A DNA stretch of 64,000 nucleotides from Bdellovibrio reynosensis (GTDB lineage: Bacteria; Bdellovibrionota; Bdellovibrionia; Bdellovibrionales; Bdellovibrionaceae): contig NZ_CP093442.1 in the NCBI RefSeq assembly GCF_022814725.1, positions 3,286,001 to 3,350,000 of the forward strand, given 5' to 3'. Positions 15,886-26,600 of this stretch are shown one piece after another. The notes beneath the pieces were generated by a model that did no database searches, was not told where the DNA came from, and worked only from the letters and a program-made list of their open reading frames with translations. A program made the translations under genes and the position numbers. Numbering within the stretch: position 1 is the stretch's first letter; each line of letters begins with the position of its first letter.

Positions 15886-18609
15886 ATGTTGCAAGTCATT
15901 CCAATTCAGAGTCGATCTCAGATTTCGGAGATCTTCGCAAATTACAGTCCACAGACTCAGTCGTGGCTTGTTTCTGACTTGCGCACTAAATTTGAACTGC
16001 AACAGAAAATCTTAAATCGCGAAGGCCACTACATCGATGAATCCGTTCTTCGCGCCAGTGATCTTTGGAAAATTCTTTTAAAACGTTTGGATCCGGGTTT
16101 GCGTTTAGTAAGTGATCCTTTTGCAAGATCACTTTTGCGTACGATCATGGATGAACATGCTGAAATCCTGGGTGTCAATTCGTCTGCCGAAGACACTGTT
16201 TTTTCATACATCGATCAAATGGCGGCAGTGATTTTTCACCCTGAAGGCACACAGCGCTTAGAAGAGTGGTTTGAAAACCATCCTGAAGCTATGAATCGCT
16301 GGAAGGAATGGTATCTTCGCGCCCGGTTCTGCGCGATCAAACTTTTGCAAGATCATCGAGTCATCACGGCCGATTGGATTACGGCTTATTTGCAAAATTT
16401 CAATGATCTTGAAAGAGTATGGAATATTCCCCTGATCGTGGATCTAAGTGGCGAGATCTCTAGAGTAGAAGCTGAGATCTTAAGAATTCTTTCCCGTTCT
16501 GTGGATGTCATTGTTCTTGAACCAAGCCCTGAGTGGAAAGAAGACTTTCATTTTCTTCTTAAGCCCTACGAAGACTTGCGTGCGCAAAGTCCAAAACCTG
16601 TACCGTTAAAGCCTGTTTCTAAAAAAGAAAAGCGTAAGGAAGTCTTAAGATTTTCTGGGATGTTGGCAGAAATAAAAAATGCCGTTGGGCTAAGTCGCCA
16701 ATGGTTGGATTCAGGTATTAAAGCCGAATCGATCGCTATCATTGCGCCTGATATCGAAACATATTGGCCCGTTTTACAAGCTTACTTAGAAGAAGAAGGC
16801 ATTCCTGTTCAAAAAGATATCACCCACAAAGCGCAAAGCTTGCCAGCTGTAACAAGGTGGTTGGCGTATTTACGCTCTAAGAGTGGTCGCCTTTCAAGTT
16901 CTGACCTAGAGATTTCGTTTTTTGAACGTGAAGAAGCGCAACAGCTTCGTTATGAAGAATTCAAAGCCTTGTTTAAAAGTCTTTATGTGAATGAAGATTT
17001 AGCTCGTAACGAAATCGTGCAAAAAGTTTTCCATGATCAGCTAGATATGAGCGGTCTTTTAGGACGCGATGAATTTGTCGCTAAAGCGCTTATGCATTGG
17101 CATTCCCAGGAAACAGATATCGTGCAGGTGATTTTGCGCGAACTTCTGCAGAATGCGACAAGCTCTAACAAACTTGTGTGGAAAGAATGGCTTAGTTACT
17201 TAGAAAGTATCGTCGCTGCTAAAGAATACACTTTAGAAAAAGGCAATCCCCAAGGTTTAATGGTGACGAAGCTAATGTCTGCTTACAGCGACAAGGTTCA
17301 ATATCGAATTTTTTTAGGCATGACCGACGAAGCCCTGCGCAGTCGCAATAAGACCCAATTATCTGGTCAGGACTATTTTGACCTCGCAAAGGATATTGGT
17401 TTTTACTTGGATAACCCTGATCAAAGTGACTTGGCATTTGAACTTCGTCTGTTAGCAGAAGCGGATAGCACCCATGATGTGTACTGCTTTGGGGCGACGG
17501 ATCTGAGTGGAACCCTATGTTCACCGGCGACTTTTTGGATGAGCTTAGAAGGCGAGCATGAAGTGCTTTCCGTTCCTGCTGAAACCCGCTGGGATGAACT
17601 GCAGTACGCTGTGGATCCGGGCTTGCGTTCTTTGGTGTTGCCGCGAAAAGAAATCATTGAAAAGCGCATTCAGCAAGATCTAGGCAAGCTTCCCCAGGAT
17701 TTAATCAGTCCTAAAGAACTTCCGCGAATTTCAGCCTCTTCTTTAAAAACATTCTTAGAATGTCCATTTGTCTTTGCAGCGCAAAGATATTTTAAACTAA
17801 AAGATCTTCCAGAAGTAGATTTGGATGTTGATCATCGTACGCGTGGACAGCTAGCCCACGGATTATTTGAAAAGCTGACAGTGGAACCCATGCGCTTTGA
17901 TTGGACCGCTGAAGAGCTAGATAAAATTCTAGAAGACGTTCGTAAAGAAAAGAAATTAATCTTTGCTGATGAACGTCTGTGGATTCCGCAAAAGAAAAAG
18001 CATTTATCTTTGGGCTTACGCTTTTTGGATTTTGAAAAGAAATGGCGCCAAGAGTTTAATAAAACAAAAACCCTGGGTCGCGAAAAACAGTTTAAGTTTT
18101 ATATTGATCCCCAAACTCAAGAAATCACCAAAGAGTCTAAAGAAAATGCCTTCTGTATTTCTGGTTCTGTGGATCGCATTGACGGTCATGAAAATGATCT
18201 AGTGGTCATTGATTATAAAAGTTCGGCAGGTGGAACCTCTGCACCTGGTTCGTGGTTTAAAAACCGTGAACTGCAATTGCTTTTTTATATGTGGGTGATT
18301 GAAAAAGGCTTGATGGAAGACGTCAGTGGTGAAGTCATTGGTCTGTTCTATTATGTCTTTAAAACGTTTGATCGTAAGAAGGGTTTTAAACTTGAAGACC
18401 GCGCCGGTCTTTTATACCCGAATTCAAAACGTGCTGATAAAAATGCCAATGCTGAAACCAAAGAAGCTTACCTTTCAGAATTCAGCCAGTTAATGATGGC
18501 AACCTTAGAACGAATCAAAGCCGGGGAGTGTGAAGCAAAACCTGTCGAACACACCCAATGCACATCCTGTGAGTGGAGGCGCCAATGTCGGGCACCACAT
18601 CTATCTTAA
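15886..18609 (+). CDS. addB: AddB-like nuclease subunit (PD-(D/E)XK, Fe-S)
   Basis: A 907-residue protein. The C-terminal third carries a RecB/AddB-type nuclease: SLKTFLECPFVFAAQRY, the GSVDRIDGHENDLVVIDYKS nuclease core and the tail CTSCEWRRQC. The Cys in LECPF plus the C-x2-C-x5-C tail match the four ligands of the AddB 4Fe-4S staple. I saw no Walker A at the N-terminus, so the N-terminal region is likely a non-motor helicase-like scaffold, and the protein is shorter than B. subtilis AddB (about 1160). With the following UvrD-type subunit it should form an end-processing helicase-nuclease for recombinational repair. The start codon sits behind a hairpin that hides GGAG. The symbol is assigned by architecture and gene order. 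Confidence 0.85.
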   Translation: MLQVIPIQSRSQISEIFANYSPQTQSWLVSDLRTKFELQQKILNREGHYIDESVLRASDLWKILLKRLDPGLRLVSDPFARSLLRTIMDEHAEILGVNSSAEDTVFSYIDQMAAVIFHPEGTQRLEEWFENHPEAMNRWKEWYLRARFCAIKLLQDHRVITADWITAYLQNFNDLERVWNIPLIVDLSGEISRVEAEILRILSRSVDVIVLEPSPEWKEDFHFLLKPYEDLRAQSPKPVPLKPVSKKEKRKEVLRFSGMLAEIKNAVGLSRQWLDSGIKAESIAIIAPDIETYWPVLQAYLEEEGIPVQKDITHKAQSLPAVTRWLAYLRSKSGRLSSSDLEISFFEREEAQQLRYEEFKALFKSLYVNEDLARNEIVQKVFHDQLDMSGLLGRDEFVAKALMHWHSQETDIVQVILRELLQNATSSNKLVWKEWLSYLESIVAAKEYTLEKGNPQGLMVTKLMSAYSDKVQYRIFLGMTDEALRSRNKTQLSGQDYFDLAKDIGFYLDNPDQSDLAFELRLLAEADSTHDVYCFGATDLSGTLCSPATFWMSLEGEHEVLSVPAETRWDELQYAVDPGLRSLVLPRKEIIEKRIQQDLGKLPQDLISPKELPRISASSLKTFLECPFVFAAQRYFKLKDLPEVDLDVDHRTRGQLAHGLFEKLTVEPMRFDWTAEELDKILEDVRKEKKLIFADERLWIPQKKKHLSLGLRFLDFEKKWRQEFNKTKTLGREKQFKFYIDPQTQEITKESKENAFCISGSVDRIDGHENDLVVIDYKSSAGGTSAPGSWFKNRELQLLFYMWVIEKGLMEDVSGEVIGLFYYVFKTFDRKKGFKLEDRAGLLYPNSKRADKNANAETKEAYLSEFSQLMMATLERIKAGECEAKPVEHTQCTSCEWRRQCRAPHLS

Positions 18610-21600
18610 AAAATACGATTCTGCGTGCCGGTGCTGGTGCAGGTAAAACCACCACATTGACGGCTACTTTTTTAAAGTTCGCAAGCGACTTTAAAGAACA
18701 AAACAAAAAGTTCCCGCGCATTGTGGTGACCACTTTTACCCGTAAGGCCACCCAAGAGCTTAAAGAACGTTTGCTTAAAAAAGCCTTAGATGAAAAGCGT
18801 GATGATTTGTTTCAATTCGTCAGCTCTAAATCCCAAGTACAGATTTCAACGATCCACGGGGTTTTAAGTCTGTTCCTATCTCGTTACGGCGCTTCGATTG
18901 GTCTGACGCCTGATTATAAAATCCTTAGCGAATCCGAAATTAGAAAAAACGCGCGTAAGATTATGCGCAAATATCTAGTTGAAAATCCGCAGCTTCAAGA
19001 GCTGTTAGAAGAATATGACTTCCCCGTACTTGAAGGAGCCTTATTAAAGTATTTTGGGGAAAATGTTATCTTCCCAGACATGAAGTTTATCGAAGCTGGC
19101 GATCAAGAAGTAGAAGCTAAAAAAGCTCTTGCTGATTTAAGTTCGCGATTGCGACGGGTATGTACTGAAATCCAACAAGAAACGACGAATGATAAATGGA
19201 TCGAATACTGCCAATCTTTAGCAGCGTTCCCTTGGCAGGTTCAAGACGGTCAATGGCAAAAGTTCTTTGAGCATTTAGATAGCTTTTTAGAACATGCGCC
19301 AACAAAGCCGCAATTCAGAAAAGCAACACCTCCGTTTGCTGCAAATTTAAATGACGAATTAGAAGAAATCAGAAAACAAATTAAAAAGTTTTCTGAAAAA
19401 GCCTGCTATCGCCCGGAATATTGGGAAAAGCATCAGCAAAACTGTGCTTTGTTTCAAGAGCTGGCTAAAAACTTCTGCCAGGATTTCTTGCAAAGCAAAC
19501 TTGAAAAAGGCTTGCTGTCTATGAGTGACCTTGAAACTTTGTCTTTCAAAATTATAAAAGACGCGCCTGAAGCAGCCACAAAGTTTTCCCAAGAGTGGGA
19601 TTTCTGGATGGTCGACGAATATCAAGATACCAGCCCGGTTCAGGTGGAACTGTTAAATCATCTTATCGGTGATAAGCCATTATTCGTAGTTGGGGACCCA
19701 CAACAAAGTATTTATCTATTCCGTGGGGCCCGTTCGGAAGTGTTCCAAGAAAAAGTCGAAACGATTCAAAACCAAAAAGGTGATGTTCAGGTTAAGTTAA
19801 CCAACTACCGTTCATCCCCTGAAGTTTTAGAATTCTTCAATCACTACTTCACTCGACTTTCAGGTCAGTTTGCGGCGATGACGCCGGCTCCGGATAAAGT
19901 GCGCAAAGGGAATGCGGATCCTGTCGTTCAAGTGCTTTTGTCAGAAACGGGCGATGAAGATGACATTTCTGCTGAAGTTTTAAATGCGGTGGCCCGCGCG
20001 CAAGAACTTTTAAAAGAAGGCCTCAGCCCCGAGCAAATTTGTATTCTTGGCAGAACCCATAAGACTTTAGAACAAATCGCTCGTGTTGCCCAGGACCATG
20101 GTGTTCCTGTGCAACTTCATAGTGGCAGCGGATTTTATGAACGTCGGGAAGTGATGGATGCTCTAGCAATTTTAAAATTTCTAGTAAATCCCCATGACAA
20201 TGGAAACTTTATCGCTCTTTTACGTTCGCCGTGGTTAGCACTTTCAGATAGTGAAATTGCATCTTACTGCCATAGTTATCGCCACTCGTTCTGGAAGGAA
20301 GCACAAAAAACCATTGAAACTTTACCAGATCTGCATCCGTTAAAAATCCTGAAAGGTCTATTAGTTCTTAGTGAAACCAAAGGTCTTTCCTGGACTTTAA
20401 AACGCGCGCTTATTGATCTTGGATTCTTTGACTATTCCGCGCGCATCGACGGCACCGGCCGTCGCGAAGCCAACCTTTGGAAAGTCGTAGCGATGTTAAG
20501 CCAGGAAGAACGTCGTCCTGGATTTAATTATTTAGATTTCTTGGATTCAAGTCTTGATGCTCTTTCTACGGATGAAGGTGGCGAAGATGCTGATGCGACT
20601 CCGGTGATTGAACCTAAAAGGGTTAATTTGATGACCGTGCATGCCTCAAAAGGTTTGCAGTTTGAACATGTGATTTTGCCGGGCATGGGGCAGGATCCCC
20701 GCGCTAGCCACGCACCTGTTTTAAGTATTCGCGAAACTGATGGACTATGGACCTTAAAAGTTCGTGACCCAGAAACGCAAAGCATGTCAGGTAGTATCCT
20801 ATCTGAACAAATCACCGAAGAACTTCGCGAACGTGAAAGTGAAGAGTTTAACCGCGTTCTTTACGTGGCGCTGACCCGGGCTAAATCCGGAGTGACACTT
20901 TTGTGGGATAAAGATATCGGAAAGAAATCTTGGGCTTCACAATGTCCTTTGAACTTAGAAGAAGGCTTTCATCAGGAAAAAGATTTTTCCTATGTTGTTC
21001 GCGTCGACAACTTGCACCCAGAAAAAATGCAGGAAGAAAGCATCAGCAATAAAGATTTGCGTCCTGCTTGGCAGCCCTCAGAAACGGTTGAAAGACGTAA
21101 ATACATCTCGGTCACTGAATTGGTGTCTCCGCTAGAAAAGGAATCATCGGCAGCAGCTTACAGTCCGAAGGCGTCACAACTTGGCCCAAGCTTGGCCCGC
21201 GCTCAACAGGGTACAAACGCCCATCGTTTGTTTGAAGCTTTGAAGTATACGAGCTATGAAGATTTATTGGGAATTTGCGAAGAAGATTTGAAAAAGCCTT
21301 TGCAGTTCCTGAACAGCTCCGAACAGATTCCTCTTTTGAAAATCATTGAACAAGGTTTTGTTGAGTATGGTTTTGCGTTGACGGTGGATGACTCTCTGAT
21401 GCAGGGGCAAATCGACCTTTGGGGAATCGTCGATGGTTGCCTGTGGATGGTGGATTACAAAACGGGGTCACAAAAATATTCAGAAACTGCCTTTAAACAG
21501 CTTGAAGCCTATGCTTGGGCTCTTTACAAAATGAATCGCCTTGAAGGAGTTCAGGAAATTAGGTTGGCCGTTGTTTATCCAATGGATGAAGTGGTCAAGG

Positions 21601-21674
21601 TCAAGACTCTAGACAGTTTAGAACAATTGGATCTAAGGATGTTAGAGACTTTACGACTCTTTTCCCTTGTGTAG
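18585..21674 (+). CDS. addA: AddA-like UvrD/Rep helicase-nuclease
   Basis: A 1029-residue superfamily 1A helicase. It has Walker A AGAGAGKTTT, VVTTFTRKATQEL (Ia), DEYQDTSPVQ (II), DPQQSIYLFRGA (III), LMTVHASKGLQFEHVILPGM (V) and VALTRAKSGVTLLW (VI). A C-terminal PD-(D/E)XK nuclease follows, with QIDLWG and MVDYKTGSQKYSE. This order is that of AddA/RecB, the motor and nuclease subunit that resects broken DNA ends. I start at ATG 18585, 5 nt after TGGAGG; a GTG at 18573 is possible. It overlaps the AddB-like gene by 25 nt, so the two are translationally coupled. No RecC or RecD is seen here, consistent with a two-subunit AddAB type. Confidence 0.93.
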   Translation: MSGTTSILKNTILRAGAGAGKTTTLTATFLKFASDFKEQNKKFPRIVVTTFTRKATQELKERLLKKALDEKRDDLFQFVSSKSQVQISTIHGVLSLFLSRYGASIGLTPDYKILSESEIRKNARKIMRKYLVENPQLQELLEEYDFPVLEGALLKYFGENVIFPDMKFIEAGDQEVEAKKALADLSSRLRRVCTEIQQETTNDKWIEYCQSLAAFPWQVQDGQWQKFFEHLDSFLEHAPTKPQFRKATPPFAANLNDELEEIRKQIKKFSEKACYRPEYWEKHQQNCALFQELAKNFCQDFLQSKLEKGLLSMSDLETLSFKIIKDAPEAATKFSQEWDFWMVDEYQDTSPVQVELLNHLIGDKPLFVVGDPQQSIYLFRGARSEVFQEKVETIQNQKGDVQVKLTNYRSSPEVLEFFNHYFTRLSGQFAAMTPAPDKVRKGNADPVVQVLLSETGDEDDISAEVLNAVARAQELLKEGLSPEQICILGRTHKTLEQIARVAQDHGVPVQLHSGSGFYERREVMDALAILKFLVNPHDNGNFIALLRSPWLALSDSEIASYCHSYRHSFWKEAQKTIETLPDLHPLKILKGLLVLSETKGLSWTLKRALIDLGFFDYSARIDGTGRREANLWKVVAMLSQEERRPGFNYLDFLDSSLDALSTDEGGEDADATPVIEPKRVNLMTVHASKGLQFEHVILPGMGQDPRASHAPVLSIRETDGLWTLKVRDPETQSMSGSILSEQITEELRERESEEFNRVLYVALTRAKSGVTLLWDKDIGKKSWASQCPLNLEEGFHQEKDFSYVVRVDNLHPEKMQEESISNKDLRPAWQPSETVERRKYISVTELVSPLEKESSAAAYSPKASQLGPSLARAQQGTNAHRLFEALKYTSYEDLLGICEEDLKKPLQFLNSSEQIPLLKIIEQGFVEYGFALTVDDSLMQGQIDLWGIVDGCLWMVDYKTGSQKYSETAFKQLEAYAWALYKMNRLEGVQEIRLAVVYPMDEVVKVKTLDSLEQLDLRMLETLRLFSLV

Positions 21675-21702
21675 TTATTAAGTGTTACCTATCATTTTAG
21701 GT

Positions 21703-22485
21703 ATGAAAACAAAACCATGGACACTTGTCATCCTAGCGCTTCTTCACATCCTAGCACCATTCGGAAATATGCTTGTAAATGCTTTGCGATCCGGGCGCAC
21801 TTTGCCTCAGCAATGGCATTACTGGTTTGATGTTCTTCCGAAATATTTATTGTTCGTCTATATCGGCCTGCCGATTCTAGCAGGTATATTCATTTATATG
21901 TGCCGTCGTTGGAGTTACTGGGCGTACCTAGGATGTATCGCACTTATCTTTGTTTCGAACTTATATAGTTATTGGACAAGCATGAACTGGCCAACTCTGA
22001 TTGCTTTAGTTGCAGTTCTTGTAGTGGACATTTTAATTGTGGCGTACTTCGTTGTGCCCTCGGTTCAAAAAATTTATTTCGATCCAAGAATGCGTTGGTG
22101 GGAAGCGGCGCCAAGATACAACTTCAATCATGAAGGCACTGTGAATGGACAAGCGGCTTTTATTAAAAACCTTTCCCAAGGTGGCATGTTCATGACTTCG
22201 GGCCCTCAATTAAATGAGGGCGACAAGGTTGAGGTCGCTTGGAATTATGAAAATCAAGAATGCAAAGTAAGCGGCCTTGCTGTTTACAAGGGTCCACAAG
22301 GTGTGGGCGTTCGTTTTGATCACAGCCCTGAAACACAAAAACAAACTAAACTTGTGATCAGCAAACTTCATCAAAAAGGTTTGATCGTAGTTGAACGTTT
22401 GCCTGGGCCAGAAGACAGCTTTGTCACTTGGTGCAAAAAACTTTTCACTAAAGGTGAAGGTTTATTCCCGAAATTTCGCGGGTAA
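21703..22485 (+). CDS. Multi-pass membrane protein with PilZ domain
   Basis: A 260-residue protein with four to five hydrophobic helices in the first 130 residues (VILALLHILAPFG, YLLFVYIGLPILAGIFIYM, YLGCIALIFVSNLYSYW, LIALVAVLVVDILIVAYF). A cytoplasmic PilZ-like domain follows: APRYNFNHEG, NLSQGGMFMTSG, VGVRFDH. The NxSxGG motif is kept, but the leading RxxxR reads RYNFN, so cyclic-di-GMP binding is uncertain. ATG 21703 was chosen because it begins the hydrophobic-helix protein; a GTG at 21682 is an alternative, and neither has a strong Shine-Dalgarno. It follows addA by 28 nt and may be co-transcribed. Its function is unknown. Confidence 0.75.
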   Translation: MKTKPWTLVILALLHILAPFGNMLVNALRSGRTLPQQWHYWFDVLPKYLLFVYIGLPILAGIFIYMCRRWSYWAYLGCIALIFVSNLYSYWTSMNWPTLIALVAVLVVDILIVAYFVVPSVQKIYFDPRMRWWEAAPRYNFNHEGTVNGQAAFIKNLSQGGMFMTSGPQLNEGDKVEVAWNYENQECKVSGLAVYKGPQGVGVRFDHSPETQKQTKLVISKLHQKGLIVVERLPGPEDSFVTWCKKLFTKGEGLFPKFRG

Positions 22486-22612
22486 TTAACACGGCAATTT
22501 CAGATAACAGACAATCAAAAAGCTTTTAGCAAAGATTTAGTTAAACCTAGCTGATCACTAGCTCCTTCGTTACTTTTAGCGATGATTCCTACGCTAATAA
22601 TAAGGAGGAGCT

Positions 22613-23563
22613 ATGCGTATTAGATTCGGTTTATTGATGCTTGCATTGTTCGCTGTCGCCTCGGTGGCGCCACGGATGGCTGATGCAAATGAAAGTGCTT
22701 TTGTGGTGGCGGGCCCGCCAGATTTATCAACACTCCACGATGACCCAAGCTATCCTGGTTGGAATGAATGGGCCCACATTGGTGGGACGGGAACCTCAGA
22801 TCCTGCAGCCTGTTCACGATCTAATTATCGCACCGATGTTTTTGTGCGCGGAACAGACAATGCTCTTTGGTATAAACATTGGAATGGATTTTCGTGGTCG
22901 GCTTGGGTTTCTTTGGGTGGAACTATAACGTCTTCACCTGCAGCTGCTTGCTGGGGTCCAAATCGTATCGACGTTTTCGCACGTGGAACTGACAATGCTT
23001 TATGGCATCGTACAATGCGCCATGGAACATGGTCAGCATGGGTTTCCAGAGGAGGAACGTTAACTTCCGGTCCTGCGGTGGCTTCTTGGGCTGGCGGACG
23101 CTTGGATGTTTTTGTTCGCGGCACTGACAACGCCTTATGGCACCTTTGGTATGCTGGCGGTTCATGGCGGTCATGGGAATCTTTGGGCGGGACTTTAACT
23201 TCCGATCCGGGCGCTGTCTCGTGGGGACCAAATCGCATCGATGTGTTTGTGCGTGGAACTGATAACGGTCTTTGGCACAAATGGTGGAACGGTTCATGGT
23301 CAGGCTGGGAATCTTTGGGTGGAACCTTAACTTCGTCCCCGGATGCGGCTTCAATGAGACCTAATCACATAGATGTATTTGCTCGCGGCGGTAACAATGC
23401 TCTTTGGCACAAGTGGTGGAACGGATCTTCTTGGTCTGGTTGGGATTCTTTAGGTGGAACTCTTATATCCGGACCGGGTGCTACATCCAGCGCCAATGGC
23501 AGAGAATTAGTGTTCGTATTAGGCACGGATGCGAAAGTTTACTATCGCAGCTATCGCGAATAG
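22613..23563 (+). CDS. Secreted DUF346/PLL-type beta-propeller lectin
   Basis: A 316-residue secreted protein with a signal peptide (GLLMLALFAVASVAPRMADA). The mature part is six tandem repeats of about 44-46 residues built on the pattern GGTLTSxPxAxSWGPNRIDV and FVRGTDNALWHKWW plus SWSxWESLGG. These are DUF346 (PF03984) repeats, as in the fucose-binding PLL lectins of Photorhabdus. PLL itself has seven blades. Here six repeats are visible, with the N-terminal WNEWAHIGG able to close the last blade. Trp and aromatic residues between blades would make glycan pockets (family knowledge). AAGGAGG precedes the ATG. It stands alone between a PilZ gene and a strong terminator. A role in binding prey or matrix glycans is inferred. 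Confidence 0.88.
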   Translation: MRIRFGLLMLALFAVASVAPRMADANESAFVVAGPPDLSTLHDDPSYPGWNEWAHIGGTGTSDPAACSRSNYRTDVFVRGTDNALWYKHWNGFSWSAWVSLGGTITSSPAAACWGPNRIDVFARGTDNALWHRTMRHGTWSAWVSRGGTLTSGPAVASWAGGRLDVFVRGTDNALWHLWYAGGSWRSWESLGGTLTSDPGAVSWGPNRIDVFVRGTDNGLWHKWWNGSWSGWESLGGTLTSSPDAASMRPNHIDVFARGGNNALWHKWWNGSSWSGWDSLGGTLISGPGATSSANGRELVFVLGTDAKVYYRSYRE

Positions 23564-23588
23564 CTAGTTTGCTTAAGTTAAAAAAAAA

Positions 23589-23619
23589 GGAGAGCTTGTT
23601 ACGGCTCTCCTTTTTTTTT
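23589..23619. terminator. Bidirectional rho-independent terminator
   Basis: Stem GGAGAGC/GCTCTCC (23589-23595 with 23604-23610) has an 8-nt loop. It is followed by nine T and preceded by eight A, so the stem can extend and function on both strands. It lies between the lectin gene (plus) and the metalloprotease gene (minus), which converge here. Confidence 0.92.
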
Positions 23620-23636
23620 CCTAATTCTGCTTCAGA

Positions 23637-26600
23637 CTATCTGTTGTATTCAGGGTTCGTCATCAAAGTAAGCTTGCTTAGGAATTCGATGTTTTTCATG
23701 ATCACACCATAGCTAACATCAAGCTGCATTCCATTCACCAGTTGCGAAGCCCAATTTCCCCAGCCTTTGAAGGATGGATTTTTGGATTGCTCCGCCAAGG
23801 CTGCACCAAGTTGCGCGCCAGTAGCTTTAACTGCTTTTTGGCTTAACGAGTGAAGAGGCAGGGCCTGACCCGCTAAGTAAGTTTTAGTTCTCAAAGAGCG
23901 AGATTTTTCTAGATGCGGTTTCATATTCTGCTTTTTATCAGTTGCATTTTGTAAATCGATAGCTAAAGCAATCACTTCCTTATTTTCAGCGATGATGTAT
24001 TCAATTTGTTTTTCAATTGCCAATTCAGGATTCGCTTTTACCACGTCTGCTGAAACAATTTTGCCGTCTTTATTTAACTCGTTCAACTTTTCGATCAATA
24101 CTGCTTTTTCCTTTGCAACCATCTCGTTAAATTTTTCTCCACCGAAAGAGCTTTGAACCTGCGCTATGAAAAGTTTCGCAAAAAGTGGTTCAAGAACCTT
24201 ACCTGACTGGATGAAGAAGTTCTTAGCTGCTGCAACCGATAGGATTGCATTTGAAGAAGTCGCATTATCCAAGGCCCAGAAGCTAAGACGAGTCGTGCTG
24301 CTTTCGGATACGCCAAGTTGGCTTAGAGCAATTCTATCAGTAGGCGCACTTCCGATACTGCTGCCGACTTTAAACAAGGATGCAAAGTTATCTTGATCTC
24401 TTAACGTTGCCGCCTCCAGATTAAAGATAGAGTAAATTGCTGCATATGTTGTCATAGCAGGAGTGATCGTAGAGGTTGCTCCTTCGATAGGATGCAAGGC
24501 AACCTTGTCGTTTGTAAAGGTTGGTTGCAATTCATCTAGCATCATTCCTGTCACAGTATTCACATACAAGCTTTCTTCAGGACGCTTTCCTAAAGTGTAC
24601 TTTTCAAAATCAAGGAACGAGAAAATGATGTTTTGAGACCGGTATTTATACTGCGGGAAACCTTTCATCGTTAAGAAGTTAAGCGCAGCGATTTTGTCGT
24701 TTTCGTATCCAACAGTATCAATTCGGTGTTCATTAACCGAAAGAGTTTGAATGGCACGAGTTTCAACAAGGGCCACATCAGGAATCATCTCGCCAGTCTC
24801 ATTCCCATTCTTGTCTAATTCTGGGTAAGAATAAGTTATTGCTTGGAAGCGATCTGTATTTTTAAAAGCAAGATTTGCATCTGGCGTTCTTAATACTTGG
24901 TTATAGAATAAATACACTTTCGTAGCAGCGTTCTCTAGATCGGCAAGTTCTGCTGCATCGTGAGGGCCTACTTGTTCCCTGTAGTACAATTCATCAAAGA
25001 ATTGGCGCATTGTGAACATCTTGTAAGCGCTTGAACCGATAGCTCTACCCGCAGCGCCTAAGCCGAAGTTGTTTCTGTCCCAAGCGTGGTAACCGTTGAT
25101 ATAGTTTTGTTCGTAGTCTTCAATGATATTTTCTACGATTTCAGTCGCGCTTGTACCGTGGTCAAAGCGTTGACATTGTGGTTCGTACCCAACGTGCACA
25201 TCAGTGCAATATTTGTATGGCTTCAAGATGCCCTTGATTTGGTGGCTGCTGAAGTTGTTCCATCCAGTAGGTGCAAAACTCGATTTAATAGTATCGATTT
25301 TGATAAACTTATCCTGAACAATAAGTCCACCTTTGTTTTGTTTTTTCAAATTCTCAATGACATTTGGACTTAGCTCTAACAAACCTTCATGGGCAGCACG
25401 AAGTGCATGGATGTCGTAAGTACCGATGCCATCCCAGTTAAATTTACCTGGTTGCATGTAATCCATGATGGATGAATAGTTTCTGTTTGAATCTGTTCCA
25501 TCCATGTTTTTGAAGTTTTCTTTATCGAAAGAAGCGATGAAATTGTGAGTCAGACCCTGAGAGTGACCCATTTCATGACCCAGATCGAAGTAAAGAATAT
25601 CTCTTAATGCATCTTCGAATTTTTTATTGGCAAAATCGCGGCCAATATCTGCTGTCGACGTTAACAGACAGCCAGGCGCATTCTTAAACAAGGCATTCAT
25701 TTTAGAACGCAATTTACCAGTATGAACCGCGCGCTGAAGATCCAGGCGTTGGGCAGATGTAAGAGTGCCTTCTTTCGATGCAAGCATTTCTGCAGCTACA
25801 ACACCTTGCAGCTCTTGTTCGTCCATGTTTCTGTTTTCAGCAAGTTTTCTTAGCACACGGTCAATCCATGCGCTTTCCATTTGTGGTGGAGCATATTTAA
25901 ATGTGCCTGCACCAGCAACTTGCATATTCTTAACCGCAGCTTGAATGTCTGATGAAACTAAGTTCGCTTTGCTAGCACTTACAAAGGAGCTACCGTTCAA
26001 ACGAATTCCTTTTAGTAAGCCATTAACTCCTTGAGTGAACTGATTTGCTGCTTTGGCTTTTTCTACAGCAACAGCGCCCACAGTCTTCGCTTCTTTAGAA
26101 GACTTATCTTTGGCTTTTAGCTCTGCAGCCTTTGTGTCGCGCAGGTGAGCCTTCATTGCATTCCATTGTAGACTATTTCTTAAGGTGTGCTGGAAACCTG
26201 CAACGAACTGCTGCAAGTTACCTGCGTAAATAATTAACGAGTCAGCGACAACGATACCAGAGCGGGGATTGTAACCCACCATTGAAACACCTAGAACACC
26301 GTGGTTATCGTTAAACTTGTTTTCAAAGTGGATGATGTTTTTATCTAAGTCGCCGACTTTAGCTTCAATTCCATTTTCACCAGCGAATTGGATGTCTACA
26401 TATCGACCGTCACGTTTTTCATTTTTTACTGCAAAGGCTTGTTTATAAGCGAAGTCCCATGCATCAACTACCTTGCGAGCTGTTTCTTTGTAAATCTGGC
26501 GAATCTTTGGATCTAGGTCCACAGAAGGTTCAAGACCAGTCACAGTGTACATGATCTTTTTACCGTCGCGTAGATCATGAACAACAGAGTAGTTGGTTTC

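Noticed and set aside
22825-23354. Long open frames on the minus strand across the lectin gene
   Set aside because: They mirror the repeated DUF346 codons. No Shine-Dalgarno or recognisable domain; the plus-strand gene explains the region.
22613-23563. Repeats read as a CRISPR array or DNA satellite
   Set aside because: The unit is about 135 bp, varies in sequence and keeps one reading frame; it encodes protein repeats.
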